Shown piece after piece: positions 1 to 8,217 of a stretch of 64,000 nucleotides of DNA. Position 1 is the stretch's first letter. Each line of letters starts with the position of its first letter. The stretch is from Mycobacterium sp. URHB0044. Its GTDB lineage: Bacteria; Actinomycetota; Actinomycetes; Mycobacteriales; Mycobacteriaceae. Position numbers and translations under genes: made by a program. A model generated the notes under the pieces. That model searched no databases and had not been told where the DNA came from. It saw only the letters and a list, made by a program, of their open reading frames with translations. Location: contig NZ_JIAW01000023.1 in assembly GCF_000620625.1 (NCBI RefSeq), forward strand, positions 1-64,000, read 5' to 3'.

Positions 1-37
1 CGCCGGGGCGGCGTGTTGCGTACGACACCGCACGGTC

Positions 38-106
38 GGGGAGGGAGGGGAGGGGGGGGGGGGGGGGGGGGGGGGGGGAGGGGGGGGGGGGGGGGGGGGG
101 GGGGGG
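38..106. repeat. poly-G low-complexity tract
   Basis: Nearly pure G on the plus strand, with two uninterrupted runs of 27 G each (52-78 and 80-106) separated by a single A, preceded by shorter G runs. No other homopolymer of this size occurs in the window. It could be a genuine slippage-prone or G-quadruplex-forming tract, or an assembly or sequencing artefact. The rest of the first 203 bases holds no gene that I can support. Confidence 0.85.
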
Positions 107-203
107 CCAGGCAGGGGCCAGGCCCGGGTAGCCGAGCCGCGGCGCAATACAAGCTTTACCCTCCGGTGTAGAGGTTGTCGCCGGTCGGATGGAGGATTCG
201 GAC

Positions 204-686
204 ATGTCTGTCGTAGTGGTAGGAAATCCCAAGCCGATGTCGCGGACGCGTGCCGCTGCAGAATTGGTCGCCGAGAAGCTGACCGGCGTTGCGCCGCAAC
301 ACGTCATCGACGTCGTCGACCTCGGCCCAGCGCTACTCGGCTGGGGCGATCCGAAGGTGGCGGAGGCGAAGGAAATCGTCAAGTCCGCCGACTTCCTGGT
401 GGTCGCCTCCCCGACGTTCAAGGCCACCTACACGGGCCTGCTGAAGCTGTTCCTCGACCAGTTCGGCCAAGGTGAACTCGGTCAGACCACGACGTTCCCC
501 CTCATGCTCGGCGGTTCGTACCACCACGCGCTCGCTCCCGAATTGACGCTGCGCCCAGTGCTCGTCGAGATCGGCGCGAGCTGCCCGGCACCGAGTCTGT
601 ATCTGCTCGACTCCGAGTACGACACGTCGCCGGACCTCGAGAAGTGGCTCGAAGTCGCCCGTCGCTTCGTCACGGTGTCGTCATGA
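204..686 (+). CDS. NADPH-dependent FMN reductase (SsuE/MsuE-like)
   Basis: A 160-residue flavodoxin-fold protein expected to reduce FMN with NAD(P)H and supply FMNH2 to a flavin monooxygenase. The N-terminus has the phosphate-binding GNPKPMSRTR loop and the middle has SPTFKATYTGLLK, typical of the SsuE/MsuE group. An in-frame ATG at 189 exists, but GGAGGA lies inside that extension at the right distance for the ATG at 204, so 204 is preferred. The stop overlaps the next start as ATGA, so the two flavin reductases are translationally coupled. The converging LLM monooxygenase at 2948-4261 is the likely user of the reduced flavin. The exact physiological partner is inferred. Confidence 0.8.
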   Translation: MSVVVVGNPKPMSRTRAAAELVAEKLTGVAPQHVIDVVDLGPALLGWGDPKVAEAKEIVKSADFLVVASPTFKATYTGLLKLFLDQFGQGELGQTTTFPLMLGGSYHHALAPELTLRPVLVEIGASCPAPSLYLLDSEYDTSPDLEKWLEVARRFVTVSS

Positions 687-1183
687 TTACGGCGGTCGAC
701 GACCAGTTCGACCAGGCGCTGCTGCGCCAGGCGTTCGGCTGCTTCCCCAGTGGCGTGACGGCGTTCTGTGGTCTCGTCGACGGCGTCGCCGAGGGGATGG
801 CCGCGAGCTCCTTCACCTCCGTCTCGCTCGACCCGGCCCTCGTGTCGGTGTGCGTCGCCAATACGTCGGCCACCTGGCCGAAGTTGGCCACGCTCACGCG
901 ACTTGGGCTCAGCGTGCTGGCCGGCGATCACGCCCCCATTGCGCGGTCGCTGGCGGCGAAGACCGGCAACCGGTTCGACGAGGTCGACTGGATGGCCACC
1001 GACAGCGGCGCCGTGTTCGTGCACGGGGCGACGCTATGGCTGGAATGCGCGCCGTTCAAGCGCATCGAGGCAGGCGACCACGAGATCGTCGTGCTGCAGA
1101 TCGTCGCCTTGGCGATGAACCCAGACGTCATCCCGATGGTGTTCCACCGCAGCAAGTTTCACGGACTGGCCCAAGCGGGCTAG
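683..1183 (+). CDS. flavin reductase family protein (HpaC-like)
   Basis: A 166-residue protein with the split-barrel flavin reductase fold: the N-terminal FGCFPSGVTAF and the SFTSVSLDPALVSVCV segment that binds flavin are clear. It would reduce FMN/FAD with NAD(P)H for a two-component monooxygenase. The start is the ATG overlapping the previous TGA (ATGA). The same frame stays open to 644, but nothing there looks like coding sequence of this family. Its stop codon sits in the loop of a perfect 9-bp hairpin shared with the convergent solute-binding protein gene. Having two flavin reductases of different folds side by side is unusual; one may serve the LLM enzyme and the other a partner outside the window. 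Confidence 0.82.
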   Translation: MITAVDDQFDQALLRQAFGCFPSGVTAFCGLVDGVAEGMAASSFTSVSLDPALVSVCVANTSATWPKLATLTRLGLSVLAGDHAPIARSLAAKTGNRFDEVDWMATDSGAVFVHGATLWLECAPFKRIEAGDHEIVVLQIVALAMNPDVIPMVFHRSKFHGLAQAG

Positions 1184-1192
1184 GCCCGCTTG
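1172..1192. terminator. bidirectional hairpin over two convergent stop codons
   Basis: CAAGCGGGC (1172-1180) and GCCCGCTTG (1184-1192) form a perfect 9-bp stem with the 3-nt loop TAG. The loop is the stop codon of the flavin reductase, and the convergent solute-binding protein ends at 1180. There is no U-tract, as is usual for mycobacterial terminators. Function as a shared terminator is inferred. Confidence 0.55.
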
Positions 1193-2814
1193 AGGGACTG
1201 CGGCCAGAAGATCGGAGGGTAGAACGAGTTGTCCTCTACCCCCGTCACGTAGCTCTGCGCGATCGTCGAGTTCGGCGGAATGCACAGCGGGATCCAGATC
1301 GCCTCGTCGAGAATGATCTGGCTGCAACGCTGGTAGATCGCCTGCGCATCCTCCGTCGTCGGCTTCTTCACGGCCTCGTCCATCAACGCGTCGAGTTGCG
1401 GGTTCGAGTACTGGAAGAAGTTCAACGGCTTGGCGTCGGTGCGCAGCAGGATCCGGAACGTGGTGTCGAGGTGCAGCGCGTCGCCACCGAGGAATGACAC
1501 CAGCATGTCCGGCCGCTTCTCCGCAGGCTGGTTGGCCAGGTCGAACTCCTCCGCGACGGGCATCGTACGCACCGTGACGTCGAACCCGAACGCCGCCAGT
1601 TGATTCTGCAACAGCTCAGCCATCTGTTGGCGCGGCGCCCCGCCGTCCGCACTCCACGCCAGGTCGATCTTCTTCGACGCCAGTCCCGGCACCATCGCCT
1701 TGACCGGCCCCGCGTCCACCGCGGACGGGAACGGGGCCAACGCGGCGGCAAAGGTGTTCTCCGGCCACATCCCCTCCTGCACCTTCGTCAGGCCACCCCA
1801 CGAGGTGTCGACGACGGCCTTGCGGTCCAAGGCCGTCAGGACTGCTTTGCGCAGCGCCTTGTCGGCGAAGATGCCCGAGTTCGGGTTGAGCCAGATCGCC
1901 TCGCCAACACCACCGAAGGAGTTGACGACGGTGAACTTCGAATTCTTCTGGTACTGCAGCACATCCGGGATGGCGAACCCCTTCGTCACCATGTCGAACG
2001 CACCGGAGTCGAGCTGCAGCTTCTGGGTCGAGATGCTCGGCGTGATGTCGATGCGGATGGTCTTGAACACCGGCTTCTCGCCCCAATAGTCCTCGAACGC
2101 CTCCAGCGTGTAGTGGCTACCGGGGACGATCTCCTTGAACGTGTACGGCCCGGTTCCTGCGTCATTGGTCGTCAGCCACTCCTGGGCGAGGTCGTCGCCC
2201 TTCGCGTACTTCGCCACCGTCGTCGGGCTCACCGCGAACGGCTGCCACGGACATGCCATGTAGTGCATGAAGGCGTTGTTGGGTTCCTTGAGCGTGACGA
2301 CGAACGTCGTCGGGCTTGGCGCCGCGGTCTTGGCCACGCCGGTCACCATGTACGCCGGCCCCTGGTTGACCTTCCCGCGCCGCTCGAAGCTCTTCATCCA
2401 CGCGTCGGCGTCGGCGATCGTTCCGTCGTGGAACTTCACGTTCGGCTGCAACTCGAACGTGTACGTCAGCTGATCGTCGGACACCGTCCACGACTTCGCC
2501 AGGCTGGGCAGGAACGTCGACGTGCCCGGCTTGTAACGGACGAGGCCCTCGTAGGCCGCCTCCATGACCTGAACGCCCTCGCCCTCGTACATGATGTCCG
2601 GATCGGGCACCTGCATGTCGGCGAGGAACGGCAGCCGCAAATTCAGTGTGCCGTTGGACGATCCACCACCACTGCCGGCGCCACCACACGCCGCGATCAG
2701 GGATGCGAGTCCGATGCCGCCGACCGTGAGGCCACCTGCCTTCAGGAAGGAACGGCGGTTCCATCCGGCCGGAGGGGTGGACGGGTTGCTGAGTGGGTGC
2801 GCCTTGTCGAACAC
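1180..2814 (-). CDS. ABC transporter family-5 substrate-binding lipoprotein (Tat exported)
   Basis: A 544-residue periplasmic binding protein of the peptide/nickel/opine class (SBP_bac_5). The N-terminus has a twin-arginine motif NRRSFLK, a hydrophobic stretch and the lipobox LIAAC, so it should be Tat-exported and lipid-anchored. The body shows the family patterns DPDIMYEGEGVQVMEAAYEGLVRY and YTFELQPNVKFHDGT. The GTG at 2814 is chosen because AGGAGG lies 5 nt upstream; an upstream GTG at 2862 has no comparable site. It lies downstream of the LLM monooxygenase on the same strand (133-nt gap), suggesting a substrate-capture and oxidation pair. No permease or ATPase gene is nearby, so it either uses a transporter elsewhere or is an orphan. 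Confidence 0.88.
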   Translation of the reverse strand: MFDKAHPLSNPSTPPAGWNRRSFLKAGGLTVGGIGLASLIAACGGAGSGGGSSNGTLNLRLPFLADMQVPDPDIMYEGEGVQVMEAAYEGLVRYKPGTSTFLPSLAKSWTVSDDQLTYTFELQPNVKFHDGTIADADAWMKSFERRGKVNQGPAYMVTGVAKTAAPSPTTFVVTLKEPNNAFMHYMACPWQPFAVSPTTVAKYAKGDDLAQEWLTTNDAGTGPYTFKEIVPGSHYTLEAFEDYWGEKPVFKTIRIDITPSISTQKLQLDSGAFDMVTKGFAIPDVLQYQKNSKFTVVNSFGGVGEAIWLNPNSGIFADKALRKAVLTALDRKAVVDTSWGGLTKVQEGMWPENTFAAALAPFPSAVDAGPVKAMVPGLASKKIDLAWSADGGAPRQQMAELLQNQLAAFGFDVTVRTMPVAEEFDLANQPAEKRPDMLVSFLGGDALHLDTTFRILLRTDAKPLNFFQYSNPQLDALMDEAVKKPTTEDAQAIYQRCSQIILDEAIWIPLCIPPNSTIAQSYVTGVEDNSFYPPIFWPQSLKRA

Positions 2815-2947
2815 GAATGCCTCCTGCTTGGGGTTCAAACCCTTGATCGGGGAGCACGGCACTCGCTGGCGTGCTTGGAATGAAACGATTGAATCGGCGT
2901 CGCGTGACGCATCCGCTTCGCGTCAGTGCCTCTGGTATTACGCCGGT

Positions 2948-4261
2948 TCAGAATTCGAGGAGGTTCTCCCGGAACGTGCTGTGGTTGTAGCCGTCTCGGA
3001 TGAGGCCGCGCTTGCGCAACGCCGGGGCGAGACCGTCGGCGATCTCGGCGATGTTGCGGCGGGTGACGGTCGGCGACAGCAGGAAGCCGTCACCGCCGAC
3101 CTCTTCCATCGCCTCGCCCATCTTGGCGGCCACGGTGTCCGGTGATCCGACGAACGCCAGCCCGGCGTGGGTGTCGACGGTGGCGATCGCCTCGCGCAGC
3201 GTCTTGCCGCGGGCGCCTTCGACGAAGGTGCGCAGTGTGCTCGTCTCGCCGTTGCCCCACACGTCGGGGACTTCTTCGTCGAGATCGAAGGTGGAGAAGT
3301 CGAATTCGCCTCCGGAGGTGTAACTCAGCCCCCACAAAGCCCTTTCGATGGCCTGATCGCTCCAGCGTGCGGCCTTCATGTCCTCCTCACGGGCCTGCGC
3401 GACGCGGTCGCTGTCGCCGAGGATCGGATCGATGAGGAAGAGGATCTTCAGCGTGCTCGGGTCGCGCCCGTACTCCTTCATCCGGCGGTGCATGTCGAGC
3501 CGGAAGGCCTTCATACCCTCGATACTGGTGCCGTGCGCGAGCATCGATTCGGCGTACTTGGCAGCCAGGTCGCGGCCTGCGGGGGACGCTCCCGCCTGCA
3601 CGATGACGGGCCGACGCTGCGGACCGGGAATGGTGTTGAGCGGCCCCCGCGTACGGAAGTACTTCCCCTCGAAGTCTATCGGGTGCACCTTCGTGTGATC
3701 GGCATAGCGGGGAGTTTCCTGGTCCACGAGGACGGCGCCGTCCTCCCATGAATCCCACAGCGCCTCAACCGCTTCCATCCACTCCTTGGCCATCTCGTAC
3801 CGTTCGCCGTGCAGCATCAGCGCGTCGTAGCCGTACTGTTGCGCCGCCCGTGACGAGCTCCCGGTGACGACGTTGAGACCGACCCGGCCTTCGGTGAGGT
3901 GGTCGAGTGTCGTCATCGTCCGAGCGGCCATGAAGGGGTGGTAGAAGCTCGTCGACAGCGTCACCGCGATGCCGATGTGCTTGGTGCGCTGCGTCAGCAG
4001 CGGAATCAGCGGGACGGGATCGCACTTCGGTGCCAGCAGCCCGTACTTGAGCGTTGTTTCCATGGAGCGGCCGTAGGCGTCCTCGACCATGCTGGTGTCC
4101 TCGACCAACAGGTAGTCGAAGCGGGCGCGCTCCAGCGACGCAGCCAGGTCGACGAACAAGTCGCCCCGCATCCAGTCGTGGCCCGTGTTGCCCGCCCAGG
4201 GGTCCTGCGCCCACGTCTGCACGCTGAAGCCACTGCCCATGAACCAACCCAGATGAAACAT
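2948..4261 (-). CDS. LLM-class flavin-dependent monooxygenase (NtaA/SnaA/DszA type)
   Basis: A 437-residue luciferase-like enzyme of the class that uses FMNH2 and O2 to oxidise or cleave sulfones, aminopolycarboxylates and similar compounds. It starts MFHLGWFMGSGF and contains WMRGDLFVDLAASLERARFD, NVVTGSSSRAAQQYG and GPQRRPVIVQAGASPAGRDLA, all typical of the NtaA/DszA group. The reading frame is open to 4540, but ATG 4261 has GGAGGT 7 nt upstream, and the extension would collide with the divergent lipoprotein gene. The downstream solute-binding protein and two converging flavin reductases make a coherent uptake and oxidation set. The substrate cannot be told from sequence. Confidence 0.87.
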   Translation of the reverse strand: MFHLGWFMGSGFSVQTWAQDPWAGNTGHDWMRGDLFVDLAASLERARFDYLLVEDTSMVEDAYGRSMETTLKYGLLAPKCDPVPLIPLLTQRTKHIGIAVTLSTSFYHPFMAARTMTTLDHLTEGRVGLNVVTGSSSRAAQQYGYDALMLHGERYEMAKEWMEAVEALWDSWEDGAVLVDQETPRYADHTKVHPIDFEGKYFRTRGPLNTIPGPQRRPVIVQAGASPAGRDLAAKYAESMLAHGTSIEGMKAFRLDMHRRMKEYGRDPSTLKILFLIDPILGDSDRVAQAREEDMKAARWSDQAIERALWGLSYTSGGEFDFSTFDLDEEVPDVWGNGETSTLRTFVEGARGKTLREAIATVDTHAGLAFVGSPDTVAAKMGEAMEEVGGDGFLLSPTVTRRNIAEIADGLAPALRKRGLIRDGYNHSTFRENLLEF

Positions 4262-4394
4262 CCACACCTCCGTAGGGTGCGACCAATGTGTCGTGCGGTT
4301 GTTTCGGCGCAACGGATGAACGATTCCGCCAGCATTACGCTGCCCAGGGCCAGCGCCCACTAGGTTGGACGCCGGATCGACGACAGGAGACACG

Positions 4395-5606
4395 ATGCGC
4401 CTTGGTGTGAAGTTCGCTGCCCTCGTTGGCTGTGCGTTGACGGTGGTCGCGTGCACCAAGACCGGGAGCACCGATGCCACCAGCGCGGCCCCCGCCACCA
4501 CGACCTCGCCGCCCGCGGCACCAGCCATCGTGAGCCCCAAGCTCCTCGACTTTGGTAGTTACCCGATCACGCCCCGGGCGCCGCTCGGCACCGCGGGCAA
4601 TCCCACACGGGGGTTGGCCGTCGACGCGCAGCACTTGGCGGACTTCGTCATCGGGCCGTGGGAGGTCGACCCCAGTCTGGTGAACCCCTACCTGAACAGC
4701 TTCTACGTCCTCACCGCCACCAACGCCATGCAACAACTCGGCCCGGAGGGGATTGCGGCGGCGGCAGACCGGCACGGCATGGTCAACGGATTCGCCTCGG
4801 CCCGCGACGCACCCGACAAGGCCGCGATGATCAACGCCGTGCTGCGCTTCCCAAGTCCGGAAGACGCAGCGGCCGCCAGCCCCGAGATGGGCGACGCCGT
4901 CGTGCAGCAGCCGATCCAGGGTGTCACCCCGAAGGCCGTGGCGATTCCGGGCCATCCCGACGCGGTCGCCTTCACGTACCCGTTCACCAAGCACGGCTCC
5001 GACAAGACCGCGGCGGCCATCCGGTCCTTCACACCGCACGGCCCCTACGTGCTCATGCAGTTCGCCCAGTCGATCGACGGCGTCGACGCCGCGGCAGGCA
5101 TGGTCGCCAAGGCGATCGACGCGCAGGGTCCCCTGATCGACCAGTTCAAGGCGACGGATCCCGCCGCACTCGAGACCGTTCCGCTGGATCCCACCGGCCT
5201 GCTCGCTCGGACGCTGCCCGCGACGTCGGGTTCGTCCACCGCGAAGAACGCCGTCTACGACCGGCGCGGGGCCATGCACCTGCAGAGCAATCCGGTCGCG
5301 TCGGGCAAGTTGTTCGACGAGGCCGGGATATCCGCCGTGGCGATGGCGGGGACCAACGTCTACGAGACGAAGGATCCGCAGGCAGCGGTGACGGTCGTCG
5401 ACGCGTTCGGCAAGGAGGTGGGTGCCGAGGGCACGAAACCCGCCGACGCGGTGCCCGCCCTTCCTGCGAGCCTCTGCATGTCGTTCACCAGCGGCTTCTA
5501 CTGCGTCGCACCGGCAGGCCGGTACGCGATCGAGGCAAGAGGCGAGCAGCTGCGTGACGCACAGCAGCGGCTGGCCGCCCAGTACATCATCCTGACGGCG
5601 CAGTGA
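4395..5606 (+). CDS. secreted lipoprotein of a mycobacterial family (DUF7373-like)
   Basis: A 403-residue exported lipoprotein: short positive N-terminus, hydrophobic core and lipobox LTVVAC, followed by a Thr/Ala/Pro-rich linker. The mature part has conserved-looking segments such as GNPTRGLAVDAQHLADFV and resembles the lipoproteins grouped as DUF7373 in mycobacteria; that assignment is from memory of the family's look. Two late cysteines (LCMSF and FYCVAP) may form a disulfide. ATG 4395 is chosen over the in-frame ATG 4365 because CAGGAG precedes it and the signal peptide starts there. It is divergent from the LLM gene and convergent with the sigma factor (10-nt gap). Function unknown. Confidence 0.75.
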   Translation: MRLGVKFAALVGCALTVVACTKTGSTDATSAAPATTTSPPAAPAIVSPKLLDFGSYPITPRAPLGTAGNPTRGLAVDAQHLADFVIGPWEVDPSLVNPYLNSFYVLTATNAMQQLGPEGIAAAADRHGMVNGFASARDAPDKAAMINAVLRFPSPEDAAAASPEMGDAVVQQPIQGVTPKAVAIPGHPDAVAFTYPFTKHGSDKTAAAIRSFTPHGPYVLMQFAQSIDGVDAAAGMVAKAIDAQGPLIDQFKATDPAALETVPLDPTGLLARTLPATSGSSTAKNAVYDRRGAMHLQSNPVASGKLFDEAGISAVAMAGTNVYETKDPQAAVTVVDAFGKEVGAEGTKPADAVPALPASLCMSFTSGFYCVAPAGRYAIEARGEQLRDAQQRLAAQYIILTAQ

Positions 5607-5616
5607 CCTAGCACGC

Positions 5617-6564
5617 CTATCGGGTGGCCGGCATGCCGAACGCCGCGAACAGCGTCGGCTCGAGAAAGACGGTGATGGCGCTGATACCGCCTGCGCCCGT
5701 GGTGATCACGTGGATGGAATGGGCGGCGAGGACGCCGTCGCCATCGCGGCGATACTCGGCGACGGCGGGCTGTGCGTTGGCGGCCGTCGGAATGAGCAGT
5801 AGCTCACCTGGTTTCGCGAAGGCGCGCTTCTCGAGGAACCGAGTCACCGCATCGCGACCGGTGAACCACACTGGCATGGGCGGCATTTCGAGCCGGACGT
5901 CGGTGCGGAGCAGTTCGGTCAGCGCGTTGAGGTCGGCGTTTTCGAACGCCGCGCAGTAACGGTCCAGCAGTTCGCTTCGCGCGGCGTCCTCGGGCTCGCT
6001 GGCGAGTTCTTCGGTCGGGGCGACCTCGTCGAGGTGGGCACGCGCCCGCTGCAGCGCGCTGTTGACCGCGGCCGGTGTGGTTTCGAGGAGCTCGGCAACC
6101 TCGGCGGCGCTGAACTGCACCACATCCCGCAGGATCAACACCGCTCGCTGACGGGCAGGCAGTTCCTGCATGGCCGTGACGACCGCCAGCCGGATGCTCT
6201 GGCGCGCGATGAGTGCGGTTTCCGGGGTGAAGGTATCGGGCAGCGGCTCCACCCACTGGTAGGCGTTGGCGTCACCGTCGAGACCCGTATCCGGGTCGAC
6301 GGAACCCTCGCCGAGCCCCGCGGGCAGCACGCGGCGGGCGCGGCTCTCCAAGGCACGCAGGCACGCGTTCGTCGCGATGCGATACAGCCAGGTCCGCAGC
6401 GCCGCACGTTCCTCGAACGCCTCGTAGCTGCGCCACCCGCGCAGGTAGGTCTCCTGAACGAGATCCTCGGCGTCGTGCACTGACCCCAGCATTCGGTAGC
6501 AGTGCGCGATGAGTTCTGCGCGAAACGGCGCCGCCTGCTCGATGAACTCTTCCTGGACCGGCAC
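5617..6564 (-). CDS. ECF sigma factor with C-terminal SnoaL-like domain (SigG-like)
   Basis: A 315-residue sigma-70 family factor. Region 2 (about 10-75) includes ELIAHCYRMLGSVHDAEDLVQET, and region 4 (about 122-178) has LPARQRAVLILRDVVQFSAAEVAELL. A SnoaL/NTF2-like domain (195-310) replaces the short tail of ordinary ECF factors. The layout matches M. tuberculosis SigG and the TIGR02960 group, whose fused domain is thought to control activity in place of an anti-sigma factor. GTG 6564 is preferred: GAGGAG lies 8 nt upstream, while an extension to 6681 has no such site. It is divergent from an SDR/DUF899 run that may be its regulon; this is inferred from position. Confidence 0.85.
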   Translation of the reverse strand: MPVQEEFIEQAAPFRAELIAHCYRMLGSVHDAEDLVQETYLRGWRSYEAFEERAALRTWLYRIATNACLRALESRARRVLPAGLGEGSVDPDTGLDGDANAYQWVEPLPDTFTPETALIARQSIRLAVVTAMQELPARQRAVLILRDVVQFSAAEVAELLETTPAAVNSALQRARAHLDEVAPTEELASEPEDAARSELLDRYCAAFENADLNALTELLRTDVRLEMPPMPVWFTGRDAVTRFLEKRAFAKPGELLLIPTAANAQPAVAEYRRDGDGVLAAHSIHVITTGAGGISAITVFLEPTLFAAFGMPATR

Positions 6565-6686
6565 GGTGGTCTCCTCTGTCGAGATGCGGGGCGGAAAACC
6601 CCACGTCAATGCAGATACGTCCGGTGGACGAAATTCATCGGCGGCCGCACCGATGACTTCCGGCGATCCAACGTATCTCAATTGGT

Positions 6687-7451
6687 ATGGATGAAATAGC
6701 GAAGGCCGACGGCCTTGTCGGCACCACCGCGATCGTCACCGGCGCGAGCCGTGGCTTCGGTCGCGCCATCACCGCGGCACTGGTCGCAGCCGGTGCGAAC
6801 GTCGTCGGAGTCGCCCGCACCAGGGAACGTCTCGACGAACTCCGCGACGAACTGGGCGACGCTTTCACGCCGGTCGCGGCCGATGCCGCCGATCCGCTGA
6901 TCGCAGAACGGCTCGTCGACGAATACCTGCCGCGGACGGTCGTGCTGTGCGCCGGCGCAGCTCCCAGAATGAGCCCGCTGCAGGAGCAGACGTGGGAGAG
7001 CTTCAGCGCCAACTGGAACGTCGACGTGTCACAGGCGTTCCACTGGACCCGGCAAGCGCTGCTGCGCCCGCTGGCGCCCGGCAGTTCGGTGATCGCGATC
7101 TCCAGCGGCGCGGCCGTCAATGGCTCGCCGTTGAGCGGTGGCTACGCGGGAGCGAAGGCCACGGTGAAATTCATTACCGGCTATGCCGCCCTGGAGTCGG
7201 AACGGGCCGAGCTGGGGATCAACTTCGTGTCGATCCTGCCGCAGTTGACCCCGTCCACCGACCTCGGCGCCGCGGGCGTGCGGGCCTATGCCGAGCGACA
7301 GGGCGTCGACGTCGACGCCTTCGTCCAGTCCATGGGTCCCGCGCTCACCCCGCAACAGGTGGGCAAGTCCGTCGTCGACGTCGCGAGCGGCGCGCAGCGC
7401 TACCACCGAGCGAACACGCTCACATCAGCCGGCCTCGCACCGCTGGCCTGA
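6687..7451 (+). CDS. SDR-family oxidoreductase
   Basis: A 254-residue classical short-chain dehydrogenase. The Rossmann motif TGASRGFG is at residues 18-25 and the catalytic region SSGAAVNGSPLSGGYAGAK carries the Ser and the YxxxK pair. It should catalyse NAD(P)-dependent oxidation or reduction of an alcohol/carbonyl substrate; the substrate is not predictable. The start is the ATG at 6687 in a 122-nt divergent gap with the SigG-like factor. The DUF899 gene follows after 28 nt, so the two are probably cotranscribed. Confidence 0.85.
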   Translation: MDEIAKADGLVGTTAIVTGASRGFGRAITAALVAAGANVVGVARTRERLDELRDELGDAFTPVAADAADPLIAERLVDEYLPRTVVLCAGAAPRMSPLQEQTWESFSANWNVDVSQAFHWTRQALLRPLAPGSSVIAISSGAAVNGSPLSGGYAGAKATVKFITGYAALESERAELGINFVSILPQLTPSTDLGAAGVRAYAERQGVDVDAFVQSMGPALTPQQVGKSVVDVASGAQRYHRANTLTSAGLAPLA

Positions 7452-7479
7452 ACGCATCACCAACCGAAGGGAAAACACC

Positions 7480-8217
7480 ATGAAGACACCACCAATCGTG
7501 TCGCCGCAGGACTGGGAAGCCGCCCGCCAGAAGCTGCTCGTCAAGGAGAAGGAAGTGCTGCGCGCGCACGACGCCCTCGCGGCCGAGCGTCGCCGGATGC
7601 CCTGGCTGGCCGTCGAGAAGTCGTACGCATTCGAGGGGCCGCAGGGCAAGGTTGGCCTACTCGACCTGTTCGAGGGTCGCAGACAGCTCATCTTCTACCG
7701 CGCCTTCTTCGAACCCGGCGTGCACGGCTGGCCCGACCACGCCTGCCCCGGCTGTTCGATGATCGCCGACCATCTCCCGCACGTTGCGCATCTGAACGCC
7801 CGCGGCACCACCCTCGTCTACTGCTCGCGCGCACCGCAGCCGGACATCGCGCGGTTGAAGGAGCGGATGGGCTGGGACGTGCCCTGGTACACGATGACCG
7901 ACGACTTCGACGCCGACTTCGGGGTGGATGAGTGGCACGGCACCAATGCGTTCATACGGGAAGGAGACCGCGTGTTCCGCACCTACTTCATCAACAACCG
8001 CGGTGACGAAGCCTTGGGAACGACCTGGAGCTACCTCGACATGACCGCACTCGGCCGCCAGGAGAACTGGGAGGACTCGCCGGAGGGTTATCCGCAGACC
8101 GCGCCCTATGAGTGGTGGGCATGGCACGACGGATACGACGCGTCCGCCGAGGTTCAGGAGGAGTGGAAGGCCCGGTCGGCGGCGGCCCTGGAACTGCTGC
8201 GGGGTGACGCCGGGTGA
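7480..8217 (+). CDS. DUF899 family thioredoxin-like protein
   Basis: A 245-residue protein of the DUF899 family, which has a thioredoxin-like fold. It begins with the helix EAARQKLLVKEKEVLRAHDA and has RQLIFYRAFFEP, then a redox-style CPGC (C89, C92), then the conserved FFINNRG-like segment TYFINNRGDEALG. The family is often annotated as a predicted dithiol-disulfide isomerase but lacks an agreed function. ATG 7480 follows GAAGGGAAAACACC; the longer open frame to 7288 overlaps the SDR and is rejected. The stop overlaps the next start (GTGA). Sitting behind a SigG-type sigma factor it may be stress-induced. Confidence 0.85.
   Translation: MKTPPIVSPQDWEAARQKLLVKEKEVLRAHDALAAERRRMPWLAVEKSYAFEGPQGKVGLLDLFEGRRQLIFYRAFFEPGVHGWPDHACPGCSMIADHLPHVAHLNARGTTLVYCSRAPQPDIARLKERMGWDVPWYTMTDDFDADFGVDEWHGTNAFIREGDRVFRTYFINNRGDEALGTTWSYLDMTALGRQENWEDSPEGYPQTAPYEWWAWHDGYDASAEVQEEWKARSAAALELLRGDAG

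Noticed and set aside
1600..2883. 427-codon plus-strand frame over the solute-binding protein
   Set aside because: Antisense shadow of a gene with Tat signal, lipobox and family motifs; the product is Arg/Leu/His-rich with no recognisable fold.
4262..4540. 93-codon N-terminal extension of the LLM monooxygenase
   Set aside because: Overlaps the divergent lipoprotein gene, while ATG 4261 has an excellent ribosome-binding site and matches the usual family start.
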